Source: Malaya genurostris (taxonomy: Eukaryota > Arthropoda > Insecta > Diptera > Culicidae). From it: a stretch of DNA of 64,000 nucleotides. Shown here piece by piece: positions 1-12,834 of this stretch. Position 1 is the first letter of the stretch. Every line of letters starts with the position of its first letter. The DNA lies in the NCBI RefSeq assembly GCF_030247185.1, contig NC_080571.1:207820880-207884879 (forward strand), written 5' to 3'. The translations under genes and the position numbers were made by a program. The notes below the pieces were generated by a model. The model was given only the letters and a program-made list of their open reading frames with translations. It had not been told where the DNA came from and searched no databases.

Positions 1-216
1 TCTCTCTCTCTCTCGATAGGAGGAGCATTGAAATGGTTTCCGCTTGATTTGATCCTTCTTTCATTTTGCTTGTTTGATACTGCAGCAAGGATTGCGATGT
101 TGTCGTCATAGGAAACGGAAACATTCCTCACTTGCTCGTGGAATAATGCTCATATTTGTATTTTTCTATATAACTACCTCAAGTCTAACTCGAAACTATG
201 TCTCTCGTACTTCCAG
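1..216 (+). other. (CT)n tract and end of VGLUT intron
   Basis: The window opens in a short CT microsatellite (1-14). The rest reads as intron: no open frame joins the coding exon that follows, and a pyrimidine-containing stretch ending in TTCCAG at 211-216 makes a good splice acceptor directly before the VGLUT exon. Confidence 0.55.
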
Positions 217-609
217 CCAAAATCCTGTTGGTCCACAGTGTTTACGATAGCTGCCACGGTTCATCTGGTTGGCATCACATTCTACGGCATCTTTGCATCT
301 GGAGAACTGCAACCATGGGCCGAACCAACGCTAGACGAGCAGAAAGCTTGGGACCCGATGGCCACCGGGTACGAGAAGGAAACGACTTTCAACGATCCTG
401 GGGGAGCCGCCGGTGGGCTCGGAGCAGCCGGGCCGGCGACGATGGACCCGTCGGCACAAATCAACAGCACCAAAACCGTGAGCTACGGTGCCATGTCCCA
501 CGTGGCCGGCAATCCGTTTGCCAATCCGAACGCCTTCAGCGAGGAAGCGGTCCAGCCCGAGGCCAAAGACTCCTACTTACACGGCAATCCGGTCGAACGT
601 TCGTATTGA
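217..609 (+). CDS. VGlut: Vesicular glutamate transporter (SLC17 family), terminal coding exon
   Basis: This is the last exon of a vesicular glutamate transporter, the major-facilitator (SLC17) protein that loads glutamate into synaptic vesicles. Read from the acceptor at 216, it encodes the end of the last transmembrane helix (W-x-x-VFTIAATVHLVGITFYGIF) followed by the family hallmark FASGELQPWAEP at about 283-318, then a soluble cytoplasmic tail with an SYGAM motif as in animal VGLUTs, ending in TGA at 607-609. The exon holds about 130 codons. The tail is Gly/Ala/Pro/Asn-rich and GC-rich against AT-rich surroundings, as expected for real coding sequence. An apparent start at 238 is only a GTG inside the exon; upstream exons lie outside the window. 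Family assignment is firm; the exact 5' splice point is inferred. Confidence 0.9.
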   Translation, partial: PKSCWSTVFTIAATVHLVGITFYGIFASGELQPWAEPTLDEQKAWDPMATGYEKETTFNDPGGAAGGLGAAGPATMDPSAQINSTKTVSYGAMSHVAGNPFANPNAFSEEAVQPEAKDSYLHGNPVERSY

Positions 610-1668
610 CCTGCGCGACTGAAGAAAACCGTAACGTTTAGCTTGAGTTAGAGATAGTGTGGATGGAGGTTTGCCCCCGTTGACGATTGGCCAAAGCGAA
701 AATATAGCATTTAGAATGCTGAAATGTTAGAAAAGTACCGGTGGGAAAATGACCTGGTCAGTCGTAATCAAGGAGTGTTCTCTTCGTTTTCTTGTGATCT
801 TAGGTAGTTTCTCTCCTGGTATCAACAAGTTTCTTCGGTGTAATGGCTAAGAAGTACGTATTAAAATTCAGCATTGAACGGTGATATATCACAACACTAA
901 CTATAGTTTAATTCGAGTAACTGAAGTCGTGGAAAATGAAACAAAAATTTACCCTGCTTAAGCAATTACAATTTAGATAGTGCTAGCTAACAAAGTATTG
1001 AACGACTACGAATAACATCAAAATTATTTTAGAGAACAGATCTAAGAAAATTCTATTAAATATTCATATTAACATCCAATGAATCGATTCAATAACGGAC
1101 AAGTAACTGTAAATATTGCTGTGAAATTGTAGCGACACCTGTTGAAAGCTTTACAACGGCTGGAAAATATCAAAACCACTACAGTTAAGCATCGTGTACA
1201 TTGATAATGAGTGCAATAGCTGTTCTAGACCACTATTCCATTAGTAGAAGATCTCCCGTACATTGTTTCTGTCTCTCCGTAGAACCGGCCCCTCTAACCT
1301 TTCTGTTTGGGTTTGTAAAAACGATATTTCTTTCAACTAAAAGAGTCAATTTCAAACTTGTACACATAACAACAACACGGTTCAGTAAGAATGTAGATTC
1401 CAGTGCAACAATTAACTGCAAATGTGCGCAGTTATGCCGGGGACATATGTGCAAATGTTATTTTAGAAATAGGTAAGAAAGCGTGAAACTATAGAATGGT
1501 ATTAATCATGCCCAATCTTACTGTTCAGTTAAAAATTACTAGAAAGTTTTGTTTCCAATCGCCGGGTAACCAACCGAGTGCTGATCATAATAGTAGACAA
1601 AAGGGAGCTGTTACTGTAATAACTGTACCAAGAAATTGGTTTATTTTGTTCCAGTCACCCATAAAAGA
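610..1668. other. Proximal 3'UTR / non-coding
   Basis: AT-rich DNA after the VGLUT stop. No open frame with recognisable similarity or codon structure is seen. At least the first few hundred bases should be 3'UTR. Confidence 0.5.
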
Positions 1669-1933
1669 CAATTCGGTACTAACATGTGATTAGGGCATAT
1701 CGTGCGATATGCCCTTTTGAAAGTTACGAAAAATAATGCTCATTACTCAAGTTTTAAACATGAAATTCAAGCATATTGCGCACAATTTCGTAGATTGGGC
1801 TTCTACCTACGAGATTATATCGATTATTGTGTAAATGAAGGCTGTAGAGCCGAGCAATGAGCATTATATTTTGTAACATTCGCAAGGGCCTATCGTGCGA
1901 TATGCCCTAATCACATGTTACTACCGAATTGTT
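1669..1933. mobile_element. Palindromic MITE with about 46-bp inverted ends
   Basis: Positions about 1669-1716 and 1886-1933 are inverted copies of each other, including ACATGTGATTAGGGC and its reverse complement. Inside each end is a second, smaller palindrome (GGGCATATCGTGCGATATGCCC-like, 22 bp), so each terminus can fold on its own and the whole unit can fold end to end. About 170 bp of internal sequence has no coding capacity. Family unknown. Confidence 0.7.
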
Positions 1934-1974
1934 GTTTAGCGCCCAGGTTGTTTCAACTAAAACGTTGTTGAGGT

Positions 1975-2604
1975 CAGTGCAGTAAAATTTCATTCAATTC
2001 AATTGAAACTGAATGTGAAACACATTGACGATCTCTCCACTGCAGTAAACTTCAATCTCTGACACACACAATGTTTGCTGACGGCCCGAACGAGCAGCAT
2101 TTAGTTCATCACTTGTTTCTCTTCAATCGAGGCTCAGTTTAACCACCGTCAGTTGATCTCTTGAAGTAACAAAATATTTCTTTCAATAGTGTGAAAGCAG
2201 CCTTCAAATGAGGTTCATGAAAACATTCGAATTGGTTCAAGATAATAGATGAAAGACTAATCAGATAGATGAAATATCAATCACAGAATACACATAAATT
2301 AATTGTTTCCTCCTTCAGTTTTCATTTTTAATACTTTACTCCATTTATAATTCTATTCGTTCGAATCTGCTTACTACCAAGAGCGAAGACAATGAAGCAG
2401 CTATACTACTTGGCACTTGAAACTGAGCAAGCAAAACTTCAAATGACTAGGTACGACTATTCAACTGACGATGAATTCTGGGAACTTCACTTGAAAATGG
2501 CAACAAAAGTCAAATGAATTAGTAGGGATACGCTGACGGTCAGCGGCCATAAATTTCATTTTCATCTTATATTATTCGATTGAAAATGAAATTTTACCGC
2601 ACTG
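1975..2604 (+). mobile_element. hAT-type MITE, copy 1, with 8-bp target duplication
   Basis: A 630-bp non-autonomous element. Its ends are CAGTGCAGTAAAATTTCATT and the inverse of CAGTGCGGTAAAATTTCATT (about 20 bp, one difference). It is flanked by the perfect 8-bp direct repeat GTTGAGGT at 1967-1974 and 2605-2612. Eight-bp duplications and CAG..CTG ends are characteristic of the hAT superfamily. It carries no transposase. A second, inverted copy lies at 33713-34332, and the two align over their length. Confidence 0.92.
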
Positions 2605-2612
2605 GTTGAGGT

Positions 2613-3339
2613 AAACGAAATTGCTGTGTTCAAATGCTGTCACTTGGTGGAGAATGAAGACAGCAAAACGCAAAACAAAAATCCTCTTCATTTCACCAGA
2701 AACGTTTCATATTGAAATATTGCAATGGCAAATGAATGTCATTTATGTCAGTTACGTAGTGGCCGTTTCATGTGAGTAAAAGTATGCAGAAGAACATAAG
2801 AGTTAATTGTAAAACCAGTTATCCGTGTACTGGATACACTATAAATGTTTTAATTTCATCTGCGAGTAATGTATTTTCGGACAGTTCATTTCAATATAAT
2901 TAAAAACACTTAACGCCTAAAACGTGCTACTAAAGTAAAGTGATAGCATTTGTATTTTCTTGAAAGTCCAGATTTGGCTTGTAAGTAGCATTCTTGAAAA
3001 CGGAATCAAAAAAGCTCTTCCAGTGAGCCATTCTGCAAGTGGAGGAAACATTTGTTAATGCCCTGTGAACATTTTGCTGGTGAATTCCCTCTTGGGAATT
3101 ATAATCTTTTGTCGAATTTCTATATGATCTATGAGTTTTGTGAGCAGCCTACTTAGGTAAAATTTCGTTGTTCAAACGGTAAACAGAATAATTGGTTAAA
3201 ACAACATTTTTGTTCTCATGCATACAGTTAGTTTTACTGGGATTGTATCATTGCTTTGTTGCTCGAGTGACACCTGATTGAAACGTTTAATTTTTCACTT
3301 AGAGTGTATGTCATTGCTCAACTGTAACGTTTCATTACT
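2613..3339. other. Gene-free AT-rich stretch
   Basis: No open frame, RNA gene or repeat structure I can support. Confidence 0.4.
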
Positions 3340-3570
3340 CATTTGTAGTGCGTGTCTTTGCTGGGTCAAGTCTTGGCATTACATTCCTGTCGTGGAATTT
3401 AACCTTTCTGTTTCAACAGACTTCACAACCGATTCTTAGCGTACAGAATCATTGCATGGCTAGTACTATGGGTAATATTGACACTAAGAATCCTTCCAGG
3501 TCGGGGCTCGACCATACGACAGCTGGCTTGTAAGACCAGCGTCCTATGCATTGAACCGCCAACCCGGGAC
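3340..3570 (-). mobile_element. tRNA-derived SINE (Feilai-like)
   Basis: On the minus strand the sequence begins with a tRNA-like head: an A-box region at about 3565-3540 and a B box GGTCGAGCCCCGACC at 3513-3499, the two internal promoter elements of RNA polymerase III. A tRNA-unrelated body follows down to about 3340 (GTCTGTTGAAACAGAAAGG-like). The same body recurs at about 51470-51625 in the other orientation without its tRNA head. The organisation resembles the Feilai SINE of Aedes; assignment to that family is from memory of its layout, not from alignment. Confidence 0.75.
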
Positions 3571-6500
3571 AATCTGGCTGGGTGTCACTGCTAAACTGCC
3601 ATTAAACGAACAATTGATTAGTTGTACCAAATGTTAACCAATCAAATTCAGAAAAAAACAACTAACATTTTAGTTGTTTTGCGATCGCTGGCTTTTGCGT
3701 GTAGTTTCTAAATTTCACTGCGAAAATGGTATCTAATCTCGTGTAAACAGTTGAAATATGTTTCAAATTTTTAATAGCAGAGCGCTCGGTGAAAGTTTCG
3801 GAGAACATAAATTTACCAAAAGAGCATTTTTTTTAATAATATAATCTTGTAAGCACACTGATCGAGTTCTAAGATACTGGGACATATATTTACCAAGAGA
3901 TGAAAGCTGTCACAATTACTGAACATTTAAGTAAAAATAGGGTCTATGTCCAGCTCGGTGCTAGAAGTAGCTGCCGGGTTGCCGGGCTTACAAAAATTTA
4001 CTGGGTTGACGACGAAAGATTCATATCGTTTCAACGAGAGACGCAAAACTGACGATCAAACGGAAAACGTGAGATAATGAGTTGGGATTATGATAATTAT
4101 GAAAAAAAAATCCCCAGAGACAAGACTTGAACTGTCTAACCTTCTCCTGAGTTTTCTGGAACTGTTTTTCCAATTTTACTAAGATTGCCGTACTTTAGGG
4201 CATAGATAATTGTTATCTTGAACGTCTTTATTATATACATACTCCATCCAGGCTTATCCGTATTGAATTCGGATATCTTTTTCAGGAAATTAGTTCAACT
4301 AATTGTGCACACACGATTTTCACAAATTCATCGAAATTGGTAGAGGCCTGCAGAATGTTAGACCGAGCAATGAAAGAGCGGTGTTTTTAAAATAAGTAAT
4401 AAGATTCGTCAAGACGTCGTTTGATATTCGAAAAGAGAATACAAATTCATTCTTCTCTACAAATGGTCTCCAAACTTGCAAAAATATGATAGTTTCCATA
4501 ATACCTCCATTTGAATTTGCTCTGTAACGCATAATTATGCACAGACATTCTGACACTTTGTGTTAACTGTATACCGATAGTTGAAGTCTGCGGAGTTTTA
4601 AGCTCGTGAAGTCGGAAGAACAGTTGATAAAGATTGAGCTACAATGACGAAATCACATTTTACATTTCGAAATAACCAAATCCATAGTTTTGAATCAAAG
4701 CTTGTGTTTAAATTGAAAAAAGTACATACTTCTTGTTTATATGCATACAGTGATGGCATTTCACTAGAGTGATACAAGCTGGTGTAAGATTTATGTCTAC
4801 ACTGGGGATGCAGTCAGCGAACACCAAACAAAAAGGAAAGCGCATTTCTTCTCAGTGTCGAATAGACAAACTTTGAGTATGTGATTGTGTTTAAAGAAGC
4901 TGGTTCGAGTGAACCACATTCTCTTCGCATGAATCGCTCTAGCCTAAATACACCCAAGTGATACAAGTGATGTGCGTACTTGTAAAAGAACACTTCTGTG
5001 ATTTTTTTTTTATTTATAGAAGATAGCGCTGACCTTGCTATGAAAATCTGTTTTCGCAGCAAGGAAAAGCAAAATTTGAACGATAGATTGCTGAATATGC
5101 GTAACCCACGCCAGTGTTGGTGATTCCCGATGATTTGACAGAAGCTGGTCGATATTTATCTATATTGTATATAACATTTTCAATCCGGTAGAAGATGCTA
5201 CAAGAACTCGTATCTCTCAATGCATGAACCGTGAGAAAATTTTTCTACATTTCTTCTCTCCACTTCATACTTCGAGTATTTCACGGCCCTTTAAAAAATT
5301 ACTGTTTGGTAATGAACGGTGCTGTGTGGAATTTACCAAGAGAGAATCGCAAGTTGACAATTATCGCAGAAAATCGAATCGACGATTCTCGTACTAGGTT
5401 GCAATATTTCAAAACCCTTGTGTGGAGCATTCACATACATTTTCATAGACACAATTTATACAAAGGTTACATGCACATAGTTAAAATAAGCGGCAATAGT
5501 AAAATGATTCTATCGCAATTATCGGATCCCAAAACGAGAATAAGCGACCGTTTGTTGCTTCAGAGAGAATCCTCACAGAAGCGTGCTAACCTTTGATTCT
5601 CAGACAGATCATCGGAAGAAATTCACTCTCGCACTGGTGTCTATTCTATGTTAAATGATCCATGCCGGTTTTTTTGTTTCTGCGATGATATCCGTTTCTT
5701 TTTGATGGCACTGATTGAATCGTGTTAAGAGTTGCTAGTCAGAGTGCTCACCGGCATGCACACTTCGGTATAAATATCTGCGTCCACCTAAAAAAATCTG
5801 CACTAGCGCTCTCATGATGCTTGCATACTCTATATAACAGTGGTGAAAATGAGTGAAAGATAAGAGCTCTCATTGATGTTGTCAGTGAGAGGGGAGATAT
5901 TGCCTCTTCTTTCTACTCATAGTAAGCAATGTAATTTGTCGTGGTATCATGTCATGTCGATATAGTGTGTCGTTACACCTGAGATCTTTTTGCACTGTTA
6001 CAAGTCGGTAATAAATTATGGCGAATGTTTTCCGACCATAATTTTAACATCTGATTGAATTCTTGGACATAAGCTATGACAGAATTTTCGTTAGTTTCCG
6101 ATGTTTTCTCCAAGCGTAAAAATGAAAACTGTGAAAATAAAAACTACACCGAGTGGCATAAAATCAATTTCAATTTCTATTGCTGTTGTAGCAAAGTTCC
6201 AAGGGGTTTGGAAACATGGCAACACCCACGAGCTTCACTAATAAGCAGATTATTTACTGGCAGAAACATTTTGGTTAACGAGCTCACTTAGACTAACTCC
6301 TAACTGGGGAAATTGTTTTACCAATTAAACTACCCAAATGAAGAGAAGAGAAAGACCAATTGACTAGAAGAACCAAGCATGCTTCGCCGTACTTGGTCAC
6401 CACAGCATTCACTTACAGTTCTATATCTATCAGTGTCGGTTGCAAATCAGAATAGACACACACACATTCAATTCCGTCTCATCGGCTTTATTTTTGACTT

Positions 6501-8309
6501 TCACACTTTGAATGGCAATCAGCTGGCACCTTGATTAGTACGTCTCAGTATTGTTATTTAGGTAGTCGTTTTTCTTCTACACAAATACGATAATTTCTAA
6601 CATTCCATGAAAGATATAGAATCAATTCACAGTGAAATTTTACTATAAAAAACATTTAACAGTTACAAAACTACTCAAAATATTGCAGAGTTTGGCGGTT
6701 GGTTAACTTGGCTGATGTCTACATTTAGCATAAATAGTTTGATACCATTCTATAGATCACAGAGAAAACTATTCGATAACAGATAAAATTAGACAAATGT
6801 GACTGTGCTTGAGTGAGATTGTGCATATCGGTTGTAAATATTAAGAATTAGAGTATCAGTTTGTTTATGAATTATTCGGATACAGTTGATAGATAAATAA
6901 TAATCTAAAAATAATTTCGCTGAAAAAAAAATGGAGATCATTCTTTTAAACAAGAATTAAAGAAATTATTCGCTGGCAAGCTTTTAGCTATGACAGATAA
7001 GGGTGGAATTTTATGACAGAGCACAGACATCGGAACTAGGAAAATATTTCAATAATTTATGGTTAACATTGAAATGCCAATCCCCTAAAAAAACCTTATT
7101 TTTATCCAATGATAAAAGTTCCTGTAAAGCTCATTCATTTCTCTGATCAGAAAATACTTTCCATCCCTAGGTGCAACATTGGGAACCTGTATAAAAGGCG
7201 AAATTGATGAAATCAATAGCCTACCTGAGATGTCGGATGTTTCGAATTACTCGATTATTCAATCACAGATAACATATAAACAGGCTCGAACAAAATTTTT
7301 CAAAATCCTGTGTAAATTTTGAATTTGCTATACGTTGGAAACACTACTGCCATCTACTTGACTATCCGCCGCGATCATTCAAATCGTTCTTCTACGTTCC
7401 GGAACGATAACAAGATTCTCCTGCCTGTTATAGAAATATTCCAACTACAACAATTTTAACACTTATCACACGATGTTCTTAAGTGTTAAAGACAACTTTA
7501 TTTCCATGTCGCATAAATCACACGAAAATTCGATCGGAATAAAACGACAAAAAAACCTGTCATTTTAACCAACAGCAAAACAAAAATCTAGCGTGAAGTG
7601 AATGTTGCACCCAAAATTGTGGCTCATGTGAAAGCCGCACCCAAATCTTGGTGGCACCTCGTGTCGATCGTGGTGACATCTCCAAGTGTTCGCCATGCTG
7701 ATTGAGCAAATTTTACACACAGTTCATATGTCAGCCTGTATATTTGTTTCTGTGTGTGTTTCTATAGAATTATTAAACTATTCAATCAGTTCAAAAATCG
7801 AATATTAGTTTCAAACTAATAGATTCAATACCAATCGATTATCTGGGTTATTAATCGATTATCTATAGCTAATCGATCGACAATCCTACATTCCTAAAGC
7901 CTACTAATCACTTCATTTTTACTGACACCCTAAGGCTGTTACCAAGCTGCCACTGCAGATGAGCTTTAGTTAATCGCGTAAATCACTAAATGACGTGCTC
8001 ACACGTTGGAAGCTTGGCCAGAAGATAATGGTATTTAGTATACTAGTAAAATCGAAACACGAGTGAAAATTCAATGTGGTTGAAAAGGTTATTGTAATCA
8101 GAGAGAAAAAGGTAAAGAGAGAGGAGGGAGGGGTGTGACATAAGCATAATTTTTCAAACCTAATAATATATTTCAAAGCATCCAAGCGCACAAATACAAA
8201 TACAAATACAAATCAACAGTTCATGATAAGGTAGTTTCAAGTGGCATTCTACCCGCTTATGGATTCTGGAAACCAACTGGAAAGCGACATTTTTTTCGCA
8301 TCTGTCAAA
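3571..8309. other. 4.7 kb gene-free AT-rich stretch
   Basis: Short spurious open frames only, none with domain-like composition. No tRNA, splice-bounded exon or terminal repeat pair recognised. It could be intergenic or part of a long VGLUT 3'UTR. Confidence 0.4.
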
Positions 8310-8310
8310 A

Positions 8311-8592
8311 CCAGAGATGCCAGGTAAAAATTTCAAATCAAATCTGCGGACAGGGTTTCAAAAGTCTGTAAATGTCTGCAGTCGGCAAGCATGCCTTGCT
8401 GGCAGCAATTTCTCTATTTAGTATGACTTGGCGAGCAAAAAACAAGGTCGCGGCAATTTCAAAAGTCTGTAAATTTGAACGAAAGTCTGCAAAAAACACG
8501 ATTTACAAAAGTCTGAACAACAAATAAAGTCTGCAGCACTATACCCGAAATCTGCAGATTTACAGACGAATCTGCAGATCTGGCAACTCTGG
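8311..8592. mobile_element. MITE with CCAGAGATGCCA ends, copy A
   Basis: Begins CCAGAGATGCCAGG at 8311 and ends with the inverse CTGGCAACTCTGG at 8592. The interior is a run of degenerate repeats of AAATCTGCAGATTTACAGAC type. No coding sequence. Two related elements lie at 8839-9078 and 28777-29373. Confidence 0.65.
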
Positions 8593-8838
8593 TCAAAACG
8601 TATCTGCCAAAATTTCGCTACCAATCAAGACCTGACCTCTCCATGGCTCTCAAGTACGGAACTGGTAGATTTGGCTCTGACGGCAAAAGTCTGAAAGCAA
8701 TTTTCATGGAATTTACTGAGCAAAATTCATCCATCGTGTAATGCGCATTTTATACTTGATTAGACTCCTGAGAATAAAATATTTGCATAGTTCGTTTCTC
8801 GCAGTACACACATAAAAATAAGTCCAGTATATAAAAAC

Positions 8839-9078
8839 TAGTGATGCCATTTATGCAGATTTATACCTGAATTTACAGATTTTTGATTAACACCGCAGAT
8901 ATTTAAGGATTGTACTTATTTTCAAATGTTAAATGGACATTTATGAAATTTACGTCTTTGGAGCATTTAACTTTCACTTTTGCACGACAAAATGCGATAA
9001 TTTCTCCACTGTCACTGCAACAATTTGATTGCACAAACTTTTCAAAACCTGCTTAAAAATTTAACCTGGCATCCCTGA
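8839..9078. mobile_element. MITE with CCAGAGATGCCA-type ends, copy B
   Basis: Left end TAGTGATGCCATTTATGCAG closely matches the left end of the copy at 28777. Right end TGGCATCCCTGA is its degenerate inverse. Internal sequence is AT-rich and non-coding. Confidence 0.55.
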
Positions 9079-9364
9079 TGTGCACGGCATATGGAATTTG
9101 TACTAATATTAGTGTGTGAGCAAAAAGTTCTTGTCAAAATTTTTAGCGCAAGAGTCTAAAAATTCATAGAATTGGCCATAAAACGAAGTTTTACTTTCGA
9201 TTTAAAAATTTACACACCTAGAAAAAATCATGTAAATTTACGTCTTCAGATTCTTCGATATATTAGAGCGTCAACAGTGACAGTGACTTCGGATAGATTT
9301 TCAAATGCTGAAACATGCAAATTTTCACTCATTACTTGTTTTTATCGATTTTAAAAATCATATA

Positions 9365-9615
9365 CACTCTTAGAAAAAATGAAATTTACGCTTGACGTAA
9401 ATTCAAACATGCCATAATTTCTTCGGTGATGACACAATATTACATCTACTAACATGTAAAAATAAACTTCGCGTCTATATCGATGTAAGCTTAAGCTACA
9501 TTAACTGTGAAGTTACTGATATGACTTATCTTTACATGTTTTGAATCGTGAATGTAAGTGAATCTCGACGCTCCATTTATGTGCATCTATAAAGATGTAA
9601 ACTTTTCTTAGTGTG
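9365..9615 (+). mobile_element. MITE (CACTCTTAGAAAA ends), first of a direct pair
   Basis: Starts ACTCTTAGAAAAAATGAAAT and closes near TTTTCTTAGTGTG, giving imperfect inverted ends. The 250-bp body (GACGTAAATTCAA, ACACAATATTACAT, CTTTACATGTTTT) recurs about 120 bp further on at 9737. Non-coding. Confidence 0.65.
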
Positions 9616-9736
9616 CACTTTCCACATCATCCGGTAGATTGGTTTCATATCTACGGGGTAATACCGGAAATTTTTCGTATGATAAATGTAAAGCTACACA
9701 GCGAATATGTATGACATTTACAGGTGACGCAAATGT

Positions 9737-9986
9737 ACACTCTTAAAAAAATTGAATTTACGCTTGACGTAAATTCAAGTATACCGTAATTTTTTTGCGA
9801 CGATGACACAATATTACATGGACTAACATGTAAAAATTAAATTTTGCGTCTGTATCGATGCAAGCTTCAGCTAAATTAACTGAGAAGTTAAAGATATGGC
9901 TTATCTTTACATGTTTTTAATTGTGAATGTAAGTGAATCGCAACGCTCCCTTTATGTGCATCTATTAAGATGTGAATTTTTCGAAG
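9737..9986 (+). mobile_element. MITE, second copy of the direct pair
   Basis: Aligns throughout with 9365-9615 in the same orientation, with scattered substitutions. About 120 bp of unrelated sequence separates the copies, so this looks like two insertions or a local duplication. Confidence 0.65.
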
Positions 9987-10399
9987 GGTAATTCGTAAAA
10001 TGACTGAATGTTACAAGAATGATTCGAATATGTGTCAATCATACCACGCCTTACAAGCAAATGTCAGTGTAGAAATTTATGACGCTCGGATATGTCGGAC
10101 TCGGAAGACGATTTTTGCTAGGTGTGTGAGTAGTGGGCACAGTTACTTTTTAATATTGGAAAGGACACTCATCCTTTTGACATACTATCACCGATTTGTT
10201 ACGTTATTGTTTACTATTTCGTTGAATTATCAAATTTTAAGACGTATGATACTAAAAATAGCTAGAATCTAATCGAATTATTTTCTCTTTGATAGTTTAA
10301 GAAGTAAATTTGAGCATGTGTATGCGAATGAAGGAATGTTCGAAGCGATGTTAGAAAACATGTAGATGACATATAATCGTATTGAATTAAGATTAAATT

Positions 10400-12140
10400 T
10401 AAAATGACTACTTGAGGTGTACTCACTCTCAATGGCTGTGTTGACAATAATAAAACTCTAGCCTGTAAGAATATATTGAAATCGTTTGATTGATCCTAAT
10501 AAATCAATCGCGATCTATTAGTTTACTTACCGAAGAAAGATTCTGTTGTACATTGTTGTTAAGTTTCAATCGTTTATCGAGAATGATATATAAAATATTT
10601 GACCGAAAATCAGTCGTGAAACATTTCCATACTCCAAATTACCATTTAGCTTAAGTATTACGTTCATGTATGATTTGGGTTCATTTATCAATCATCAAAA
10701 CAATGAAACCATTGCGAAAGTGACAAATACAATAAAATATAGTATGTAAGAAAAAGAAAATGCTGATTGGTTATTACGGCAGTGAGAAGAAAAATCAAGA
10801 TTCGATAAAGGCTAAGTTAATAATCGAAAATCGGTAATAGGCTCATCAATAGAACACAACTGAACAAAATGAATAGTGTCGATAATTGTGGAGGAAGAGC
10901 GACCTGTACATACATACTAGTCTCGACGCAATCAATACAAAGTGTATAGCATAGTTACTACGCTCGTGTAGCCACGGGTTAGTTCCTTGTACATAACCTA
11001 CGGAGAAAAAAAAAGTTAGATCTTAGGCTCTGTTTCGTTCACATAAAAAAGAAAACATAGAATCGGTTCAGATCCAGTACTGAAAGTATAATAAAGCGGG
11101 TATTCGTATAGTTACCAAATACCGATAAACGATATTTTTCTCTCTTGCAAAATTAACGGTGACCCCCAAAACGAGATCAATTCAATCTTTAGTGGAACGT
11201 AGTGATTTAGTTAGTCAAAAGTTGTATCTATTTATGTTCACTGATTCCGTTCGATTTGCTTAAATCATAAGCGAAAATTGTAAATTGTCAAAAAATAAAC
11301 GTGAAATCCATCAGAAATAATAATTTAAGTTAGGATGTCGAACTTGGGCAGCTGCCAGTTGAATCCTCCCTTTCTAGTAAGTCATCCTTCCCACGAGCAA
11401 ATCATACCCTATATATAAAAATCAATGCCATTACTGAGAAGACTTTGAAGTATGTAGAAATTTACCAAAAAATAAAAAAGACATATTCTATCAGTTGTTG
11501 TGTCTTCGGCAAACGGTTTTAGTTCACTATACTTGAATGTTGTTAAATCTTAAAGTGTTTATTGCGCCATAACCGAATCGAATTGTTCAGATGTTAAACA
11601 AACAAAAAAAACGCAAATAAATGAAACCTGTGCAAGACAGATACCGTATTTAAACAACAAACAAGAATATAAAGACAAACATTATATCAAACAAATTAGT
11701 ATTTAATTGTTTTACATTACTTATAGCGGCAGAAAAGCCCTAGCCTAATGAATTCACGAATACTACCTATCATAGTATCCCCTGTAAAAAAAACAAAACA
11801 AATTGAACAAACGCTAACATACTTTACGGCATTAATCATATGTATAATCATGTGGAAAATCTAAGTTTCTTCATCGTGTTCACATCCCGGTAGTTTAAGG
11901 TTCGTGTATTTAGATCAATAAAGAAAAGTGACAGTCTCAGCGAGATATCGACGACGGTGGCAGGACTCGTTCGATGTGAAATTGAAAGACAATAATGTCA
12001 TTGTTTTGCATCGCTGAACGAGAGCCAAGGACGCGTCGAAGACAGATAAACACAACAGCAACATTATATAGAATCAATGAAGTATTAAGAGACTACACAA
12101 TAAAGATACGTATATTAAACTGTTGAAGAAATGGGTTCGT
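10400..12140 (+). other. Low-repeat region ending in a polyadenylation signal; possible distal 3'UTR
   Basis: This stretch shows fewer obvious repeats than its surroundings, has no coding frame, and ends with AATAAA at 12099-12104, 30-40 bp before the character of the sequence changes. On the plus strand the only upstream gene is VGLUT, so it could be the distal end of a very long VGLUT 3'UTR interrupted by MITEs. This is inference; an unlinked non-coding transcript or plain intergenic DNA is equally possible. Confidence 0.3.
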
Positions 12141-12151
12141 TTTTCATTGTA

Positions 12152-12301
12152 CACTAAGGTCTTTTTATGCGGTTTTCTATGTGTTTTTTTATGCGACTTT
12201 TTTATGTGAATTTTCAGAGTTATGCGGTTTTTTTTATGCGAAGTTTCAGAGTTATGCGGTTTTTATGCGGTACGTAAACTCGCATAAAAAAGACTTCAGT
12301 G
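12152..12301. mobile_element. 150-bp MITE with CACTAAGGTCTTTTTATGCG ends
   Basis: Left end CACTAAGGTCTTTTTATGCG; right end is the near inverse CGCATAAAAAAGACTTCAGTG; TA on both sides (12150-12151, 12302-12303). The interior repeats a TTATGCGGTTTTT unit several times. Its ends share CACTAAGGTCTYTTTT with the large element at 45191-47797. Confidence 0.75.
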
Positions 12302-12834
12302 TATTGTATATCATCGTATAATCATATTCAAAAAGTGGTATAACGAAGTGCTCACGAAGCAGCTCTATGATGATATGATTAATAGAACGGCGCTGCCTTC
12401 TGCGTTAGTAGCAGAATGAGCAGGTGCGAAATGGTTTGTATATTGTAGACCATTTGAAATTGCAAAATTAATTACTAACTAGTAGGCCTGTGCGAGCGTT
12501 AAGAGGAGGATAATACAATATGTTTCGCACAGTTTCAAATTGATTGATTGTGTTCTGGTGCGTAGCTTTTGGTGAATTAGGGCCGCGGGAAAAATTCCCG
12601 ATGAACCTATCGGTTGATTATCTGCCCGCCTTCTGTCGAGGTTCAGCTGATGGAAGTCGCGCATTATTGACTGATGTTTTATGTCGCGGAAAAATATCCC
12701 AAGGTGAGTTGAAAACATGTTTACATGTACATGAGAAAAGCACGAAGAATGACGTAGAGCTGTATTTTGTTTGTATCATCGCAAATCTTTGCAGACAATT
12801 TTCGATGTTACAACGAATTTATTGGTAACTACAC

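Noticed and set aside
238..240. GTG at 238 as a translation start
   Set aside because: It is an internal Val codon; homology continues upstream to the splice acceptor.
198..641. A longer frame overlapping the VGLUT exon
   Set aside because: Low-complexity Arg/Ser-rich translation with no similarity; the frame from the splice acceptor carries the transporter motifs.
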